Positions 45,851 to 56,448 of a stretch of DNA of 64,000 bases are shown here, in pieces. The notes under the pieces were generated by a model. That model searched no databases. It saw only the letters and a list, made by a program, of their open reading frames with translations, and was not told the DNA's origin. How positions within the stretch are numbered: the first letter of the stretch is position 1; the number at the start of each line of letters is the position of its first letter. Source of the DNA: Berberis thunbergii (lineage: Eukaryota; Streptophyta; Magnoliopsida; Ranunculales; Berberidaceae); assembly GCA_003290165.1 (NCBI GenBank), contig QNQO01000512.1, positions 558,001-622,000 on the forward strand, written 5' to 3'. Both the position numbers and the translations under genes were made by a program.

Positions 45851-46235
45851 AAGTCTGATTAGAGCTCTGGAAGATCGACTTAGACGACTCGCAAGGACTA
45901 TTGTCCGATCATCTACAATTGTGCACGTGCTAGTATCACATTCTAAATAATTCACTTATAATAGCAACATCAACTGCTGGTTCAACATACAGCCAAGCCT
46001 CCAGAGAAATGGTGAATTACACTCCTCGATCTAAAAAAATTATGACCAGAATTGCACGAACTATCGCATCACAAGAAGTCAGAACTCTCACCAGCATAAC
46101 AATTATAAAGCTTCCTGGCCTAGCAGAATCTCTCGTCTGACAGTTAATGTCGAAATAAGACAAAACAGAAAAAACAAAGAAAAATGAATATGTACAAAGT
46201 ATTATTCATTTGTAAACCAAAAAGAAATACAAGGT

Positions 46236-48370
46236 TCACTCCTCATTAGGAGGAAAGTCAGATACAACAGAGCCAAACTTAGCAGGAGAAGAAGCAGGAG
46301 GCACATCTGTACGTGCTGCCTCTCGATCACCTTCATCAGGGTCGCCTTATTCTTTGGACGGATCGGAGGCCACTTTAAACTTTGCGTATGATTTCTCTTT
46401 AAAATAGGAGAGATCCCAATCTGGACGCTTCTCCTTCATTAGATGCAATAGCTCCAACTTTCCATGCCCGACTCTGCTGAACTCAAACGTGCACTAGGCC
46501 TTAAGAAATCTCTCCTAGCGAACTCTTGATTCAACGAGCTCCCGCTCCAGCCGCTCCAGCTTGCTCGACAGCATGTCATTCTTGGACTGCTCGACACGTA
46601 GCTTATCATTAACAATACTTAGCTCATTTTGTGCCAAAAATAGTTGTTCTTCAGCGGTCCGTGCACTCTTGCCATAGTCTCGCGGGCAAGCTGCAAACCA
46701 CGACGAACAAGGTTCAACTCATTTTTGAACCGATCCCTCGTGGACACTGACCCCGCCAGGTTGAACTCAAATGTTTCCAAACAAACCTTCTGAGCCTCCG
46801 ACCTCGTGAGAGAGTGTATACTGTGGAGCGAGTCTTTGCAAACTTACAGACATCCCCAACATGAGATGTTTCTGCCCTTTATCCATACGCTCTCTCAGCG
46901 TCTCTCCCACTGCCTTCGTAGCACAGTTCGCCAGCCGGTCATTCCACATGCTAATATGTTTCATCGAAGCGTAAGAATTGTCAAGCTTGGTTGTTCATCC
47001 TTACTACGTCTGGAGCAAACAGACTGATCCGCGCATCTGAATGGAGATCCTTCGGGATCGGAATCACCCTAGTACCGCCCTTTACTATCTTCACTGCATC
47101 ATTGCCCTCATCCATAACTTTCTCTTTGCCCACAATAATCGACTCTCTTTCACCCACCAATTCAACATTAGTTGATGGGGAAGACGGAAACAAGTTATTC
47201 CTTGGACCCGTCGTCAATTCAATGTGGGGATGGGAACGGGATCGAGGATAGTATGAGCGATGCGGAGGAGACCCTTCACCATGAGGTCGACAATCAGAAA
47301 ATTCTTCAACAGGTTCATGATCCAGAGAAGGACGAAGCTCAAAGTCTTTTATTGAAAAAGGACGACTAGACGAAGCTGCCATGTTCGCTTGCATCAACAT
47401 TTTGTTCAGAACTTTTGCCTGCTTTGCACTTAGTTTGGTTACATCATAGTTCCTCTCCAAGTTAGGAAGGGAAGTAAGGGCCTTGGCTTGAGCATCACGC
47501 CCTTTGGAAACAACAATCTTCGTTCTGGCGGACAAATCAGACACTTGCTGGACAACATCGGACGAAGCCAAGCGCTTGTAGACAGATCTAGACAAAGCAC
47601 GTGGCCTTTTCAGACAAACAAGAGAAGGAAGCGCTTCATCTATTTTTGTCATCCTTTAAGGGCTTGAAACCTTAATCTTGGAAGGTTTCCTCTTCCTCAA
47701 TGCAGACACACCTTCGGACTTTGGCTTTGAAACCCTAAAAAGAGTGGGGGACCTCATGTGAGTGAGCCCACAGTTCGTTGTGCTTGACATTAGAAGACTC
47801 AATGACATCCTCCATCCGCAAACGAGGCATGTCGCAAAATGCATCTAGAATTGCTTTATCTTCAACAGAAAGCGCACAAGCAAGACCAGAAAAATAATTC
47901 AACTTACTAAGTTATCTGAATTATCGTTCGAGTGGACAACTGACAAGCTCAAAATACTGTGAGTTCACAGGAGCCATGAAACAAAACTTCTGCCAGGATT
48001 TAAAATTGTCAGGTAGATTGCCAAGGTAGTCCGGCGACATAGCACACACAACATGCTCATTTATCCGAGGGGAAATAAGCAGTAGGATCACCCTTGAAGA
48101 TACTTGGACACTAGCGTCCTTAGCCCTAAGCAATGCTGATGTACGTCAAGAACTCCCAAATCTCATTGATAACAGGAAAACATACACCTGATTGAAGCAT
48201 ACCCCGGTGAAGACAGATAAACCCCTCAGGCGAGGACAATGGCGTCAGATGAACATGAATCCCGTATGTTTTACAAATGACTTCTAGATCCGATTTGGAG
48301 AGCAACTTCTCCTTAAAGAACTTGCAGCCCTTAGCGAGCAGTTCATGGGAAAGCTAATTCAGCCTGCCAT
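46236..48370 (-). pseudogene. Antisense ORF of element C
   Basis: The start is inferred at 48370 (ATGGCAGGC, then TGA where D reads CGA). The Transposase_28-like part is at about 48280-47920. The middle part (47652-46981, 223 open codons) has LPSLVCLKRPRALSRSVYKR and a polar stretch with HGEGSPPHRSYYPRSRS. The C-terminal coiled-coil-like part ends KKRPDWDLSYF then DFPPNEE and stop at 46236. The order matches the antisense ORF of D. Stops and frame changes occur at about 46980 and in the N-terminal part. Function unknown. Confidence 0.6.
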
Positions 48371-48664
48371 GAAAGATAGTATAAGCTTTCGAATGCAGAG
48401 GCTGAGCAAAGTCAAAACACAGAATGTGGTACGACAAAGCATAGTCTCTAAGATCAAAAGAGTAAAAAAGCGAAACACCACAGAGAGGAGATCTATATGG
48501 AAAACAAAACACCCGCCTTTCTTTATTTCGAGCAGCAACACGCCTAATTAATGAAACTCATCGCTCGAGGCAACAATTCATAGTCAACTATCATGACTAC
48601 ACAATTGCTTCATGAAATGGCTTAGTGGACCAATGAGATCACCCACCAACTCGGGGAAAGTAGG

Positions 48665-49349
48665 TGATGATATATCAAACCGTCATCTGATAAGCACAAT
48701 ATGCGTGTCATGATAATCTCTTCAACAGAACAAATCACGTCTAATTGCATGCCCAATCCAGTAAGGCCTAGACAACATTAAGGTCATTATTGACAGATAT
48801 CATAACGTTGGACCAGAATTGCAGCGCCTTAATAAGCCCATGCAACACGCGATCAAGCCCAATATTCATAAGTCCCGATAAAGAAAAAATAAGACCTGAT
48901 AAGGCAAGTATATATGAGAGTGACCCAAGACAGACATGCCAACAACACATCGGTTCCGACTAAGAAACAAATACTAGAGTATAAATCGAGCAATGAAACT
49001 TCCTTGCATGGATAACACTCAGAAATGAAAACTTCTCCTTCAGATCTAGAAGCATAATTCGTGTAGGAAAACTACCCTACATGGACAACTCCCAAACATG
49101 AAAGGATCTCTAGCAATATCTCTTCCCTAAACTACACCACCGAAAACCTAGCCGAACAAAAACTCTCATAAAAGGAAATAAATTCGATGAATACAGAAAC
49201 CCAATTTACAACTTTAATAATTTCCTAAGCCTTATTTAACTTAAGCATCGGAGTGTCATCGACAACTACATGGTGCTTTTTGGCTCACGTGTGCTACTTG
49301 TGCAGGTCTAGGTAATGGCGAGGAAGGAGAACAAGAATCGACTTCATCA
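48665..49349 (+). repeat. 3' LTR of element C
   Basis: Begins TGATGATATATC after ACTCGGGGAAAGTAGG and ends GACTTCATCA, followed by the target duplication ATTAC. 685 bases, close in length to the 5' LTR without its insertion (about 702). Confidence 0.88.
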
Positions 49350-49354
49350 ATTAC

Positions 49355-50575
49355 CATAGGGTTGTTTCCCATTTAGCCCCACTAATTTATGGTTATTTCT
49401 CTTTGAGCCCCAATAGTTTTTATATTCCAATCTAACATTCATGACCATTTGTTCAAACATTTTGACTAACAAATTTCATTTAACTGTTTTAAAAAGACAA
49501 ATTTACTCTTGTGATTTTTCAATCGAATTTTTCCTTTTTTATTCTCATAAATCCACCCTCTTTTTTAATATCTCTTCCTGTCAACCCATCCTTTAATCTC
49601 TCTGTTTTTTAACGTTTACCCAGAGGCTCTTTTAACTGTTAAATAAACAATAGTTGTACTTCCAATTTTCCATTATATTAGGTCCAAATTACTTGAAACA
49701 TACAATTAGGGTTAATTAATTGTACCAGTCCATCATTGTCCGGGCTTACCCAAATCTGTCCCAGGGATTTCCAAAGACCTTGGGGATCATTGATCAAAAG
49801 AGTTGATTTTCATGGCAAAAATCTGTGTAAACCCATGGATAATAAAAATGGTCTAATTTGATTTCTCTACAACATTTCAACCAATTCACAAAATGGAGGG
49901 GAGCAGAACACTCTGATCAATCCCTTTCCACTCCACTGTAATCTTCTCCATTTCTCAAGTATTGTCAAAATCAAGAAAAATTCCACTAGTTTCAGTTTCA
50001 CTGCTAACCCAATACAAAACATTGCCTCCAAACCTATGGATTCAATCACAAATTCCTTACTTAATGGAAACTCATGTAGTTCTTGGTCTCAAACAGAAAA
50101 AACATTATTCAAAGACGTGAAGCTCATTAGCTCGATGTAGTCTTTATGCCTCAGCACTATAGCTTCATTATAAGTTCATGAGATAATTTCAAGATTCCAA
50201 AACCACCAATTGACACAAAACATCAAACACTCGTGCAACTAAACATAAACAATCAACATATTCAAGCCAAATTTCACAAAAGCTGCTTTTTCATAACATC
50301 ACATCACTAAACAATCACATCAACCACTCTATTCTTCCAATCATCCCATAAAGATAAGAGGGTTTGTGAGGGTGAGTTAGCTGGGAGTAAAAAAATAGTT
50401 TTTGGAAAATTAAATAGGGGTAAGTTTATCTTTTAAAAAATATTGGATGAAATTGATTAGTCAACGTGGTTGAATACTCAGTCATGGGTGTTAGACTGGA
50501 ATGCAAAAATTAATGGAGATTAAAGAGAAATAAGTATAAAGGGAGACCTCGTTTCAAACTACCAAAACACTGAAA
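49355..50575. mobile_element. Long-inverted-repeat element (MULE-like or foldback)
   Basis: About 49375-49520 (TTATTTCTCTTTGAGCCCC, TATTCCAATCTAACATTCATGAC, TTTTGACTAACAAATTTCAT) is repeated in reverse complement at about 50395-50560. Terminal inverted repeats are thus about 150 bases or more, enclosing about 0.85 kb with no transposase. Long inverted repeats fit Mutator-like elements, but I did not find a 9-bp duplication. Its left end abuts the insertion site of element C. Confidence 0.55.
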
Positions 50576-51009
50576 CATATACCTCTCATAAGTTTTTGAA
50601 ATAAATTTTGCCAACAAACGCTTTTATTTCAAGATTTCACTTGTTGTTTGTCCTGCAATTTTGCATTGTCCCACCAATGGGCAGTAAAACAAACACCTTC
50701 TTCACCAGTGATATTCTTATACTCCGAAACCTTATCAACTTCATTTAACCAGCCAATAAAGGAATAGGCTGTCAAATTTCATGTCCGAACTGATTTTTAT
50801 CCATAATTCTTAATAATCTTCGGTTTCGACCACAAATACTATTAGGCACCTAAAATGTCGAGGCACATATGCTAATCTTCAGCTCCAAACTATATTTCAT
50901 TCCCCTATCTGGTTGTCCTCTCCATCCACGGCAAGATTCCTGACAATGCTCCAATGAGGAGATAATTTCTCTTACTACCTCTTAGGCTCTAACCACTTGT
51001 TGCAGATTG
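50576..51009. other. Unassigned stretch
   Basis: No gene or repeat recognised. Confidence 0.4.
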
Positions 51010-51028
51010 GGCTTGCTTCCAAACTCTT

Positions 51029-51162
51029 TTTGTTTTTTTTTTGAAAGACAAGCAGGGTTTTTATAGGATTCCAGAACCCATAAAGATGCCGCAAGCTGGG
51101 TTTGAACCCATGACCTAGTGGTACCATCCGCCAAGCTCTAACCGATGAACTGTCATGCCATT
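51029..51162 (-). mobile_element. tRNA-derived SINE, copy 2 (134 bp, 19-bp TSD)
   Basis: Same family as copy 1, on the minus strand. Flanked by GGCTTGCTTCCAAACTCTT at 51010-51028 and 51163-51181. The minus strand reads GGCATGACAGTTCATCGGTTAG, then GGGTTCAAACCCAGC and the tail, ending in an A run (T run on the plus strand). The two copies are nearly identical, implying recent activity. Confidence 0.88.
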
Positions 51163-51181
51163 GGCTTGCTTCCAAACTCTT

Positions 51182-52165
51182 CTCAAACCAAACCAGGCCA
51201 AGACCCTTAAATTGATTTCAAAATCCTGAACTTTTCGACATCCTCAAAGGTAAAGTCTTCCTTTTAATAAAAAAAATTTCCAAACCTTGCACAATCAATT
51301 TTTAGGTGGAAGTGGCCTTCCAGGAGCTGTCAGAAGTAGGGAGTAGTATAAGTTGGTCTGGTTGTTCTAAAAACCAACACTCATAAAATTTTCCTCAGCA
51401 AGGGCATGCACAGTCTTTGCACCGTAACATCCAAATCAAGGAAACCAGCAAATTTTAAAGGGCAGGACCATGACTAGCAACATCCATCCAGCACTGGCAG
51501 CAGAAACCATGTGGCGAGGATTGGCCAAGCCGATGGTAGGGTTTTTAGCTTTGGATTGCTGATAGGAGGAGGGGTAAGTGGCAATTTGGCTCGGATCAAG
51601 TCCACTTGGGCTTGTACAAAACCTTGGACTTCTTCACTCAACACACTGATCTCTGGTAAAGTTCTCGTCTCTTATCACCACTTTTGGCTGATTTGCGAGG
51701 AGCAAATAATTGGATTGGTTGGATTTAAGCATTGGGGCTCGCTCAAATACCAATTTTCTCACATAAATCAATGGTGGAAGCTAATAACAACTTCTTAGCC
51801 ACATTTGTAAGCACACAAAATTTAGAAAATAACTGCAGCTTTTCATAAACATTCAAAAAGAACTCTTTTAAATAAACCCGCTTTTCATAAACATTCAAAA
51901 AGAACTCTTTTAAATAAACCCAATAACAACCAAGTAATAAAACTAAATTGGGGATTATTTATAACTACTTAATTGGCCATACCAAAAATTTAAAGATATG
52001 CGGTTTCAATGCGGCGCCTTACCACAGAAGAAGCCTCATTTCACCACTTCAATGGTGATTTATTTGAATATACCTACTTCTAAACAATGTGAAGCGGTGA
52101 TGATGGATTTTGTTATGAAGGCTTTAAACTCGACACAAACGCCCATAATAATCTTTTGCTACTTG
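51182..52165. other. Unassigned stretch with a 42-bp tandem duplication
   Basis: No gene recognised. An exact two-copy tandem repeat with a 42-base period (GCTTTTCATAAACATTC...AATAAACCC) lies at 51838-51919. Confidence 0.5.
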
Positions 52166-52169
52166 CAAG

Positions 52170-53178
52170 GAAGAAAATGTCTCAATGTTATGTCGATATC
52201 ATTAAGGATATGTATGAAGGGGTTGTAACAAGTGTCCGCTCAATAGGTGGGTTGTCTAGTGAATTTTCAGTGTCAGTAGGACTACATCAAGGGTCGACGT
52301 TAAGTTCATATCTCTTTGCTTTGGTCATGGATGAGTTGACGAGACATCTGCAAGAAGATGTACCTTGGTGCATGTTATTTGCAAATGATATTGTCTTAAT
52401 GGATGAGACTAGTGCAGGTTTAGGTCAGAAATTAGTGAAGTGGTGGGAGGTTTTAGAGAGTAAAGGTTTTAGAATTAGCCGTTCGAAGACGGAATATCTA
52501 GTGTGCAACTTTGGGTGTGAACCAAGAGGGAGAAGTAATGCAATTGAGATCGAAGGTGTCGAGGTCCCAGAGTGTGAGGCTTTTCGATATCTAGGATCTA
52601 TAATTCAAAAAAATGGGGCTTTTGGAGAAGATGTAGACCATAGGATTAAAGCTAGGTGGTTAAATGGAGAATGGTGTCAGGAGTACTATGCGATAGAAGA
52701 ATGCCTGCAAGGCTAAAAGGAAAATGCTATAAGACAATTGTTCGACCAGCCATGCTATACGGTTCAGAATGTTGGGCTACTATGAGACAACATACGCATA
52801 GAATGACAGTAGCAGAAATGCGTATGTTAAGGTGGATGTGTGGTAAAACTTGTAAAGATAAAATTTGAAATGAAAGAATTAGGAGATACTTAGGTGTAGC
52901 TCCCATAGAGGACAAAATTAGAGAAAGACGTTTAACTTGGTTTGGTCATGTGCGGAGAAGACCAAACACGGCGCCAATTAGAAAATGTTTAGATTGGCAA
53001 GTTAATGGAGGGTGTAGACGGAGGGGACGACTGTTGAAAACTTGGATGAAGACGGTGAATAAAAATATCATTGAGCTTGGATTAGACGAGGAAATGTGGA
53101 AAAATCGCATTGCTTGGAGAACCAAAATCCATATAGCCGACCCCGAAAATCTCGGGAATGGGCTTTGATGATGATGAT
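52170..53178 (+). mobile_element. RTE-type LINE, 5'-truncated, dead
   Basis: Homology starts in the RT domain (SQCYVDIIKDMYEG), then VGLHQGSTLSSYLFALVMDEL, CMLFANDIVLMDE, SRSKTEYL, AFRYLGSII, RPAMLYGSECW and MRMLRWMCGKT. The catalytic FADD box reads FAND, so one aspartate is lost. A one-base loss at about 52655 and TGA at 52866 (where relatives read arginine) break the frame. The 3' end runs RRGRLLKTWM ... ADPENLGNGL followed by a (TGA)n run, typical of RTE tails. Copies truncated at the 5' end are the usual outcome of LINE insertion. Confidence 0.85.
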
Positions 53179-53414
53179 CATCTCCCATTGACAAAATTTA
53201 ATGCTGTCAGCATATCTTGTGGCAATCTAAATAAAAAATACGCACCATGAAGACACCGAATAAAGTCAGGAAGGAGAATTTGTTGACATACATCTCATGT
53301 TTATTTTCACGAGTTTTCAGATATGAAAATCAGGTTCAGGCGGGGAATTTTAATTCTCTTTTTATAGTTATTTATTTATTTATTTATTTGGGTTGGTGGA
53401 TTGAAATAAATCCA
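53179..53414. other. Unassigned stretch
   Basis: Follows the LINE tail; no gene seen. A TTTA tetranucleotide run is at about 53370-53390. Confidence 0.4.
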
Positions 53415-53622
53415 AATCAGACACAAGAATGACAATTATTTGCTGTATCCCAAACATAATGGAATGCATGCACTCATATTCTTATAGACTACCATTATCA
53501 AAAATCAATGCACTCCCGAATCAGACGCAAGAATGACAATTATTTGTTGTATCACGAATATAATGGAAGGCATACTACACTCTTATTCTTATACGCTACA
53601 ATTATCAAGAATTAATGCATTT
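53415..53622 (+). repeat. 104-bp tandem duplication
   Basis: Two copies begin AATCAGACACAAG at 53415 and AATCAGACGCAAG at 53519. They differ at roughly one base in eight, so the duplication is old. Confidence 0.75.
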
Positions 53623-53856
53623 GAGTAACTATACAGCAGATTATTGGGGTTCTCAAAGGTATCAAGAATTCACTACTCTTCTAATTGACCATATCTATCA
53701 AGTATCTCAAATAGCTAGCTCAGCTATGATTATTTCCAAAAAAGAGAACTTCAATAGATCTATAAAGGGGTCTATTGCCAAAACAAAATTGTAACTCCGA
53801 TACAAATATGGTTACCAATGAGAACATGCATTAGAGGCTATAATTAACTTACAATT

Positions 53857-54141
53857 ATGGGGCTAGGGACCATATTTGAAAGTAATAATCACATATATGA
53901 ACATGAATGGAGAATGGGCCGGAATGATCTCTTGACTCCAAACCCACAACAATATCTCGACTGCTATAATTATAAGATTTACAAGGGGATGAGTGCAATC
54001 ATACTGGTTAATATGAATGAGGGAGGGGAAGTAACCATACCGTACTCATCAATGTCAGGGATGAAGCTGTATCATGCTAAACATGTATATGAGAAATCCA
54101 CTGGCATGGTTTATATCACCAGACCTTCCAAAAGCCCATAA
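53857..54141 (+). CDS. Unidentified 94-codon ORF, tail-to-tail with ARASP
   Basis: The open frame MGLGTIFESNNHIYEH ... GMVYITRPSKSP stops 20 bases from the stop codon of the oppositely directed ARASP gene. Composition is protein-like and not repetitive, but I do not recognise a family, and no splice or promoter signal is evident. It may simply be open sequence antisense to the ARASP 3' untranslated region. Confidence 0.15.
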   Translation: MGLGTIFESNNHIYEHEWRMGRNDLLTPNPQQYLDCYNYKIYKGMSAIILVNMNEGGEVTIPYSSMSGMKLYHAKHVYEKSTGMVYITRPSKSP

Positions 54142-54164
54142 ATCATCATCATCATCATCATCAT
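54142..54164 (+). repeat. (ATC)7 microsatellite across the ARASP stop codon
   Basis: ATC repeated seven times. On the minus strand it reads GAT repeats beginning at the TGA stop (54161-54163) and continuing into the 3' untranslated region. Confidence 0.8.
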
Positions 54165-55501
54165 AATAACTCCTTTATAAAATCAAGGTTAAGCGTGTCT
54201 CGCACAACAAGGAAGAGCCCGAGAAGAAGAACAAGCATAATTCCCGATGACATAATTGTTTGCTCTATTTCTTGAGGTAGCTTTTTCCCACCTCTTGCAG
54301 CCTCAATGAGGATCAAAGCCAAGGAACCCCCATCCAGCGCAGGCAAAGGAAGTAGATTTATCACAGCGAGGTTGATATTCAGTACAGCTGCAAATTGATA
54401 AAGCCCATCAGTGCTTGACTTTGCAACCTCCGAACCAACTGCAATAATGGCAATAGGTCCTGCAACTTTGCCAGCTGACTCTGAGAAATTAAGAAAGGTC
54501 TGTTTCAAGCTATCCAAAACATTATATGTAAGACCCATAAATTCCCTCTGAGTGAATTGTATTGTCTCTGGAAAATTCTTCGCTTTAACTTTGGAAAATT
54601 TGACATTAGGAGATAATTGAACCCCAATTCTACCAGTTCCATCTACATTCTCATCTGGTGTAACCCCAATTTCCAAATCCTGCTTTCCTCTTTCAACCTT
54701 AAGAGCCACATTCTTTCCAGGGCTTTTCTTGATAATATTCACAAGCTCAATTACTGAAGTAGGCCCACTTTTCGGCAATTCAAAACCATTAACAGAACGA
54801 ACCACATCACCAGCGAGCAATCCATCCCGAGCAGCAGCAGATGCTGCCCGAACTTCCGGCACAAGGACCCCTGGAAAGGCTTCTTGAACTGGCAATCCAA
54901 CTGACAAAACTTGAACAAATATGATGACATATGCAAAGATTATATTGGCAATAACTCCGGCAGAAATGACAATAACTCTATCTAAAACAGGTCTGTTCTT
55001 GAGCAAATTCTCATCATCTACAGGAATATCACTGTCCGGATCATTGTCAGGAAAACCCACAAACCCACCAAGAGGAAAAGCTCTAAGAGAGTATTCTACA
55101 TTGTTTGCATTGAATTTAGCTAAAATAGGTCCAAAACCGACAGCGAATTTACTTACATGAATTCCTTGGAGATAAGCCGCAAGAAAGTGCCCACTTTCAT
55201 GAACTACAATAATCCCTGCTAACACTGCTACTGCCTCTAAAACAGATTGGGCATTCTCTAGATTTCCACTTTCAAATCCAGGGTAGACAAAAGTCCTAAA
55301 AGAATCTCTTTTTCCATGTGGGTATCTTCTCTTATCAAGGAAAAGCTGATTTTGGTAATGGGTTTTCAGATATGGAGTAGAATTTGAAGAAGATGAAGAA
55401 GTCGGAGAAGAAGAGAAGAGAGGCTTGGAGAAATGGGTTTTGGGTGACTTTGAACAAAGTAATTTACCAGTTAAAGGAGAGGCTGAGAGGTTTATGATCA
55501 T
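54161..55501 (-). CDS. ARASP: Chloroplast membrane metalloprotease, ARASP / RseP (site-2 protease) type
   Basis: This is the only intact host gene. It encodes an intramembrane zinc metalloprotease of the S2P/RseP family, in plants located in the chloroplast inner envelope. I chose the ATG at 55501 (446 residues, usual length about 440-450); the frame is open a further 66 codons upstream (to 55699), but those residues are unlike a transit peptide, whereas MIINLSASPLTGKLL and the following Ser-rich stretch (residues 29-41) are. The zinc site is HESGH (101-105). The third ligand is in LPLPALDGG (384-392). A PDZ domain lies at about 205-290, and hydrophobic segments at about 88-100, 175-203, 348-358 and 420-434. 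It is a single exon with no defect. Its neighbours are all transposons. Confidence 0.95.
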   Translation of the reverse strand: MIINLSASPLTGKLLCSKSPKTHFSKPLFSSSPTSSSSSNSTPYLKTHYQNQLFLDKRRYPHGKRDSFRTFVYPGFESGNLENAQSVLEAVAVLAGIIVVHESGHFLAAYLQGIHVSKFAVGFGPILAKFNANNVEYSLRAFPLGGFVGFPDNDPDSDIPVDDENLLKNRPVLDRVIVISAGVIANIIFAYVIIFVQVLSVGLPVQEAFPGVLVPEVRAASAAARDGLLAGDVVRSVNGFELPKSGPTSVIELVNIIKKSPGKNVALKVERGKQDLEIGVTPDENVDGTGRIGVQLSPNVKFSKVKAKNFPETIQFTQREFMGLTYNVLDSLKQTFLNFSESAGKVAGPIAIIAVGSEVAKSSTDGLYQFAAVLNINLAVINLLPLPALDGGSLALILIEAARGGKKLPQEIEQTIMSSGIMLVLLLGLFLVVRDTLNLDFIKELL

Positions 55502-55879
55502 GGTATTCTGGATTGGTTTTGGAGTAGGAGTAGGAGTAGGAGAGAAAAGGAGAAAAATAAAGGGAAAAGAAGATCTGGGGATAGAATAATAGCAAACGGT
55601 GTGTTGGGTTGGATAGGTTTTAGTTTGGATAATGCATGATTTTGTTATGTGGAGAGGAAGTAAGCCAGTTCGATGTCCTCCACTTACTTCTCCTTGCAAG
55701 TTTTGTTTTTGGCTTTTGGGGAATTGTGGCCCTGATGCGTGGATGTTCCTAAGATGTTGAAAACTAAAGCTATTTGGGACGTTGGTAGATAAGGCATGAA
55801 TTTGTTACGTGGAGAGGAAGTAATAAGACACTCAGTTTGATGCCCTCCATATAACTTCTCCACTCGAGTTTTTGTTTTG
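55502..55879 (-). promoter_or_regulatory. ARASP upstream region with a duplicated segment
   Basis: A segment with TTTGTTATGTGGAGAGGAAG and CCTCCACTTACTTCTCC (about 55631-55695) recurs at about 55790-55862, an offset of 160 bases. The near copy overlaps the probable 5' leader of ARASP, so the duplication may have copied promoter or leader sequence. No clear TATA box was fixed. Confidence 0.45.
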
Positions 55880-56424
55880 GTAGTAATTAAATGACACCAT
55901 CATTTCTATTAAATAACACCATCATCTCACTTATTTTATATTTGCTGAAGAGCACCACCACCCCTCACCTTTACTTCTCTTTTCACAGGAGCAACATCGC
56001 CGTTGACATTGTCTGCACCGCTGTCGCCATCGTCCACCGCACCACCTCTTATCTCTTCCTCTTTTCATTTGTTCTCGTTCTTCTTATTTCTTATTTATTT
56101 TTCTTCTTATTCTCCAAAAGGAAGAAAGAAGAATTGGTGCAACCAACAGTGGCGAGGGCGGGATGGTGGTGGTGTTTGATGGAGCATTGGAAGAGGATAA
56201 AGATGACAGTGGCGGGGTAGTGATTGTGCTTGATGAAAAAGAGAGTTGACGGTGGCGGGGTGGTGGTGCTTGATGGAGAAAAGATGTAGTAAGTTTTTTT
56301 TTATATATATATTGGTGATGTCTTTCAGCAGGTGGCAGTGCTTTTCAGAAAGGTGGTGGTGTCTTTCAGAAAGTAGGAGAGGTGGTGTCCTTCAGCATAA
56401 TTGGTGGTGTCATTTAGTCACTAC
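55880..56424. mobile_element. Inverted-repeat (MITE-like) element 1, upstream of ARASP
   Basis: The left end GTAGTAATTAAATGACACCATC matches the reverse complement of the right end, GGTGGTGTCATTTAGTCACTAC, with few mismatches. About 545 bases. The short CACCACCACC/GGTGGTGG-rich interior gives spurious open frames. Class uncertain. Confidence 0.5.
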
Positions 56425-56448
56425 ATTTTTTTGGCTTTAGGGGAAGGT

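Larger units (their letters stand above)
28354..49349 (+). mobile_element. Tat-type element 'C' with perfect TSD ATTAC, carrying nested insertions
   Basis: The 5' LTR begins TGATAATACATC and the 3' LTR ends CTTCATCA. ATTAC flanks both sides (28349-28353 and 49350-49354). Without insertions the order is LTR, PBS, gag, protease, long untranslated region, 178-bp repeats, antisense ORF, LTR. RT, RNase H and integrase are missing, so it must have depended on other elements. Nested in it are an 11.5-kb CACTA element (in the 5' LTR), a hAT-like element (in gag) and a SINE. Confidence 0.85.

Noticed and set aside
55502..55699. Upstream extension of ARASP by 66 codons to the first ATG
   Set aside because: The downstream ATG at 55501 gives the usual family length and a plausible Ser-rich transit peptide; the extension looks like leader sequence.
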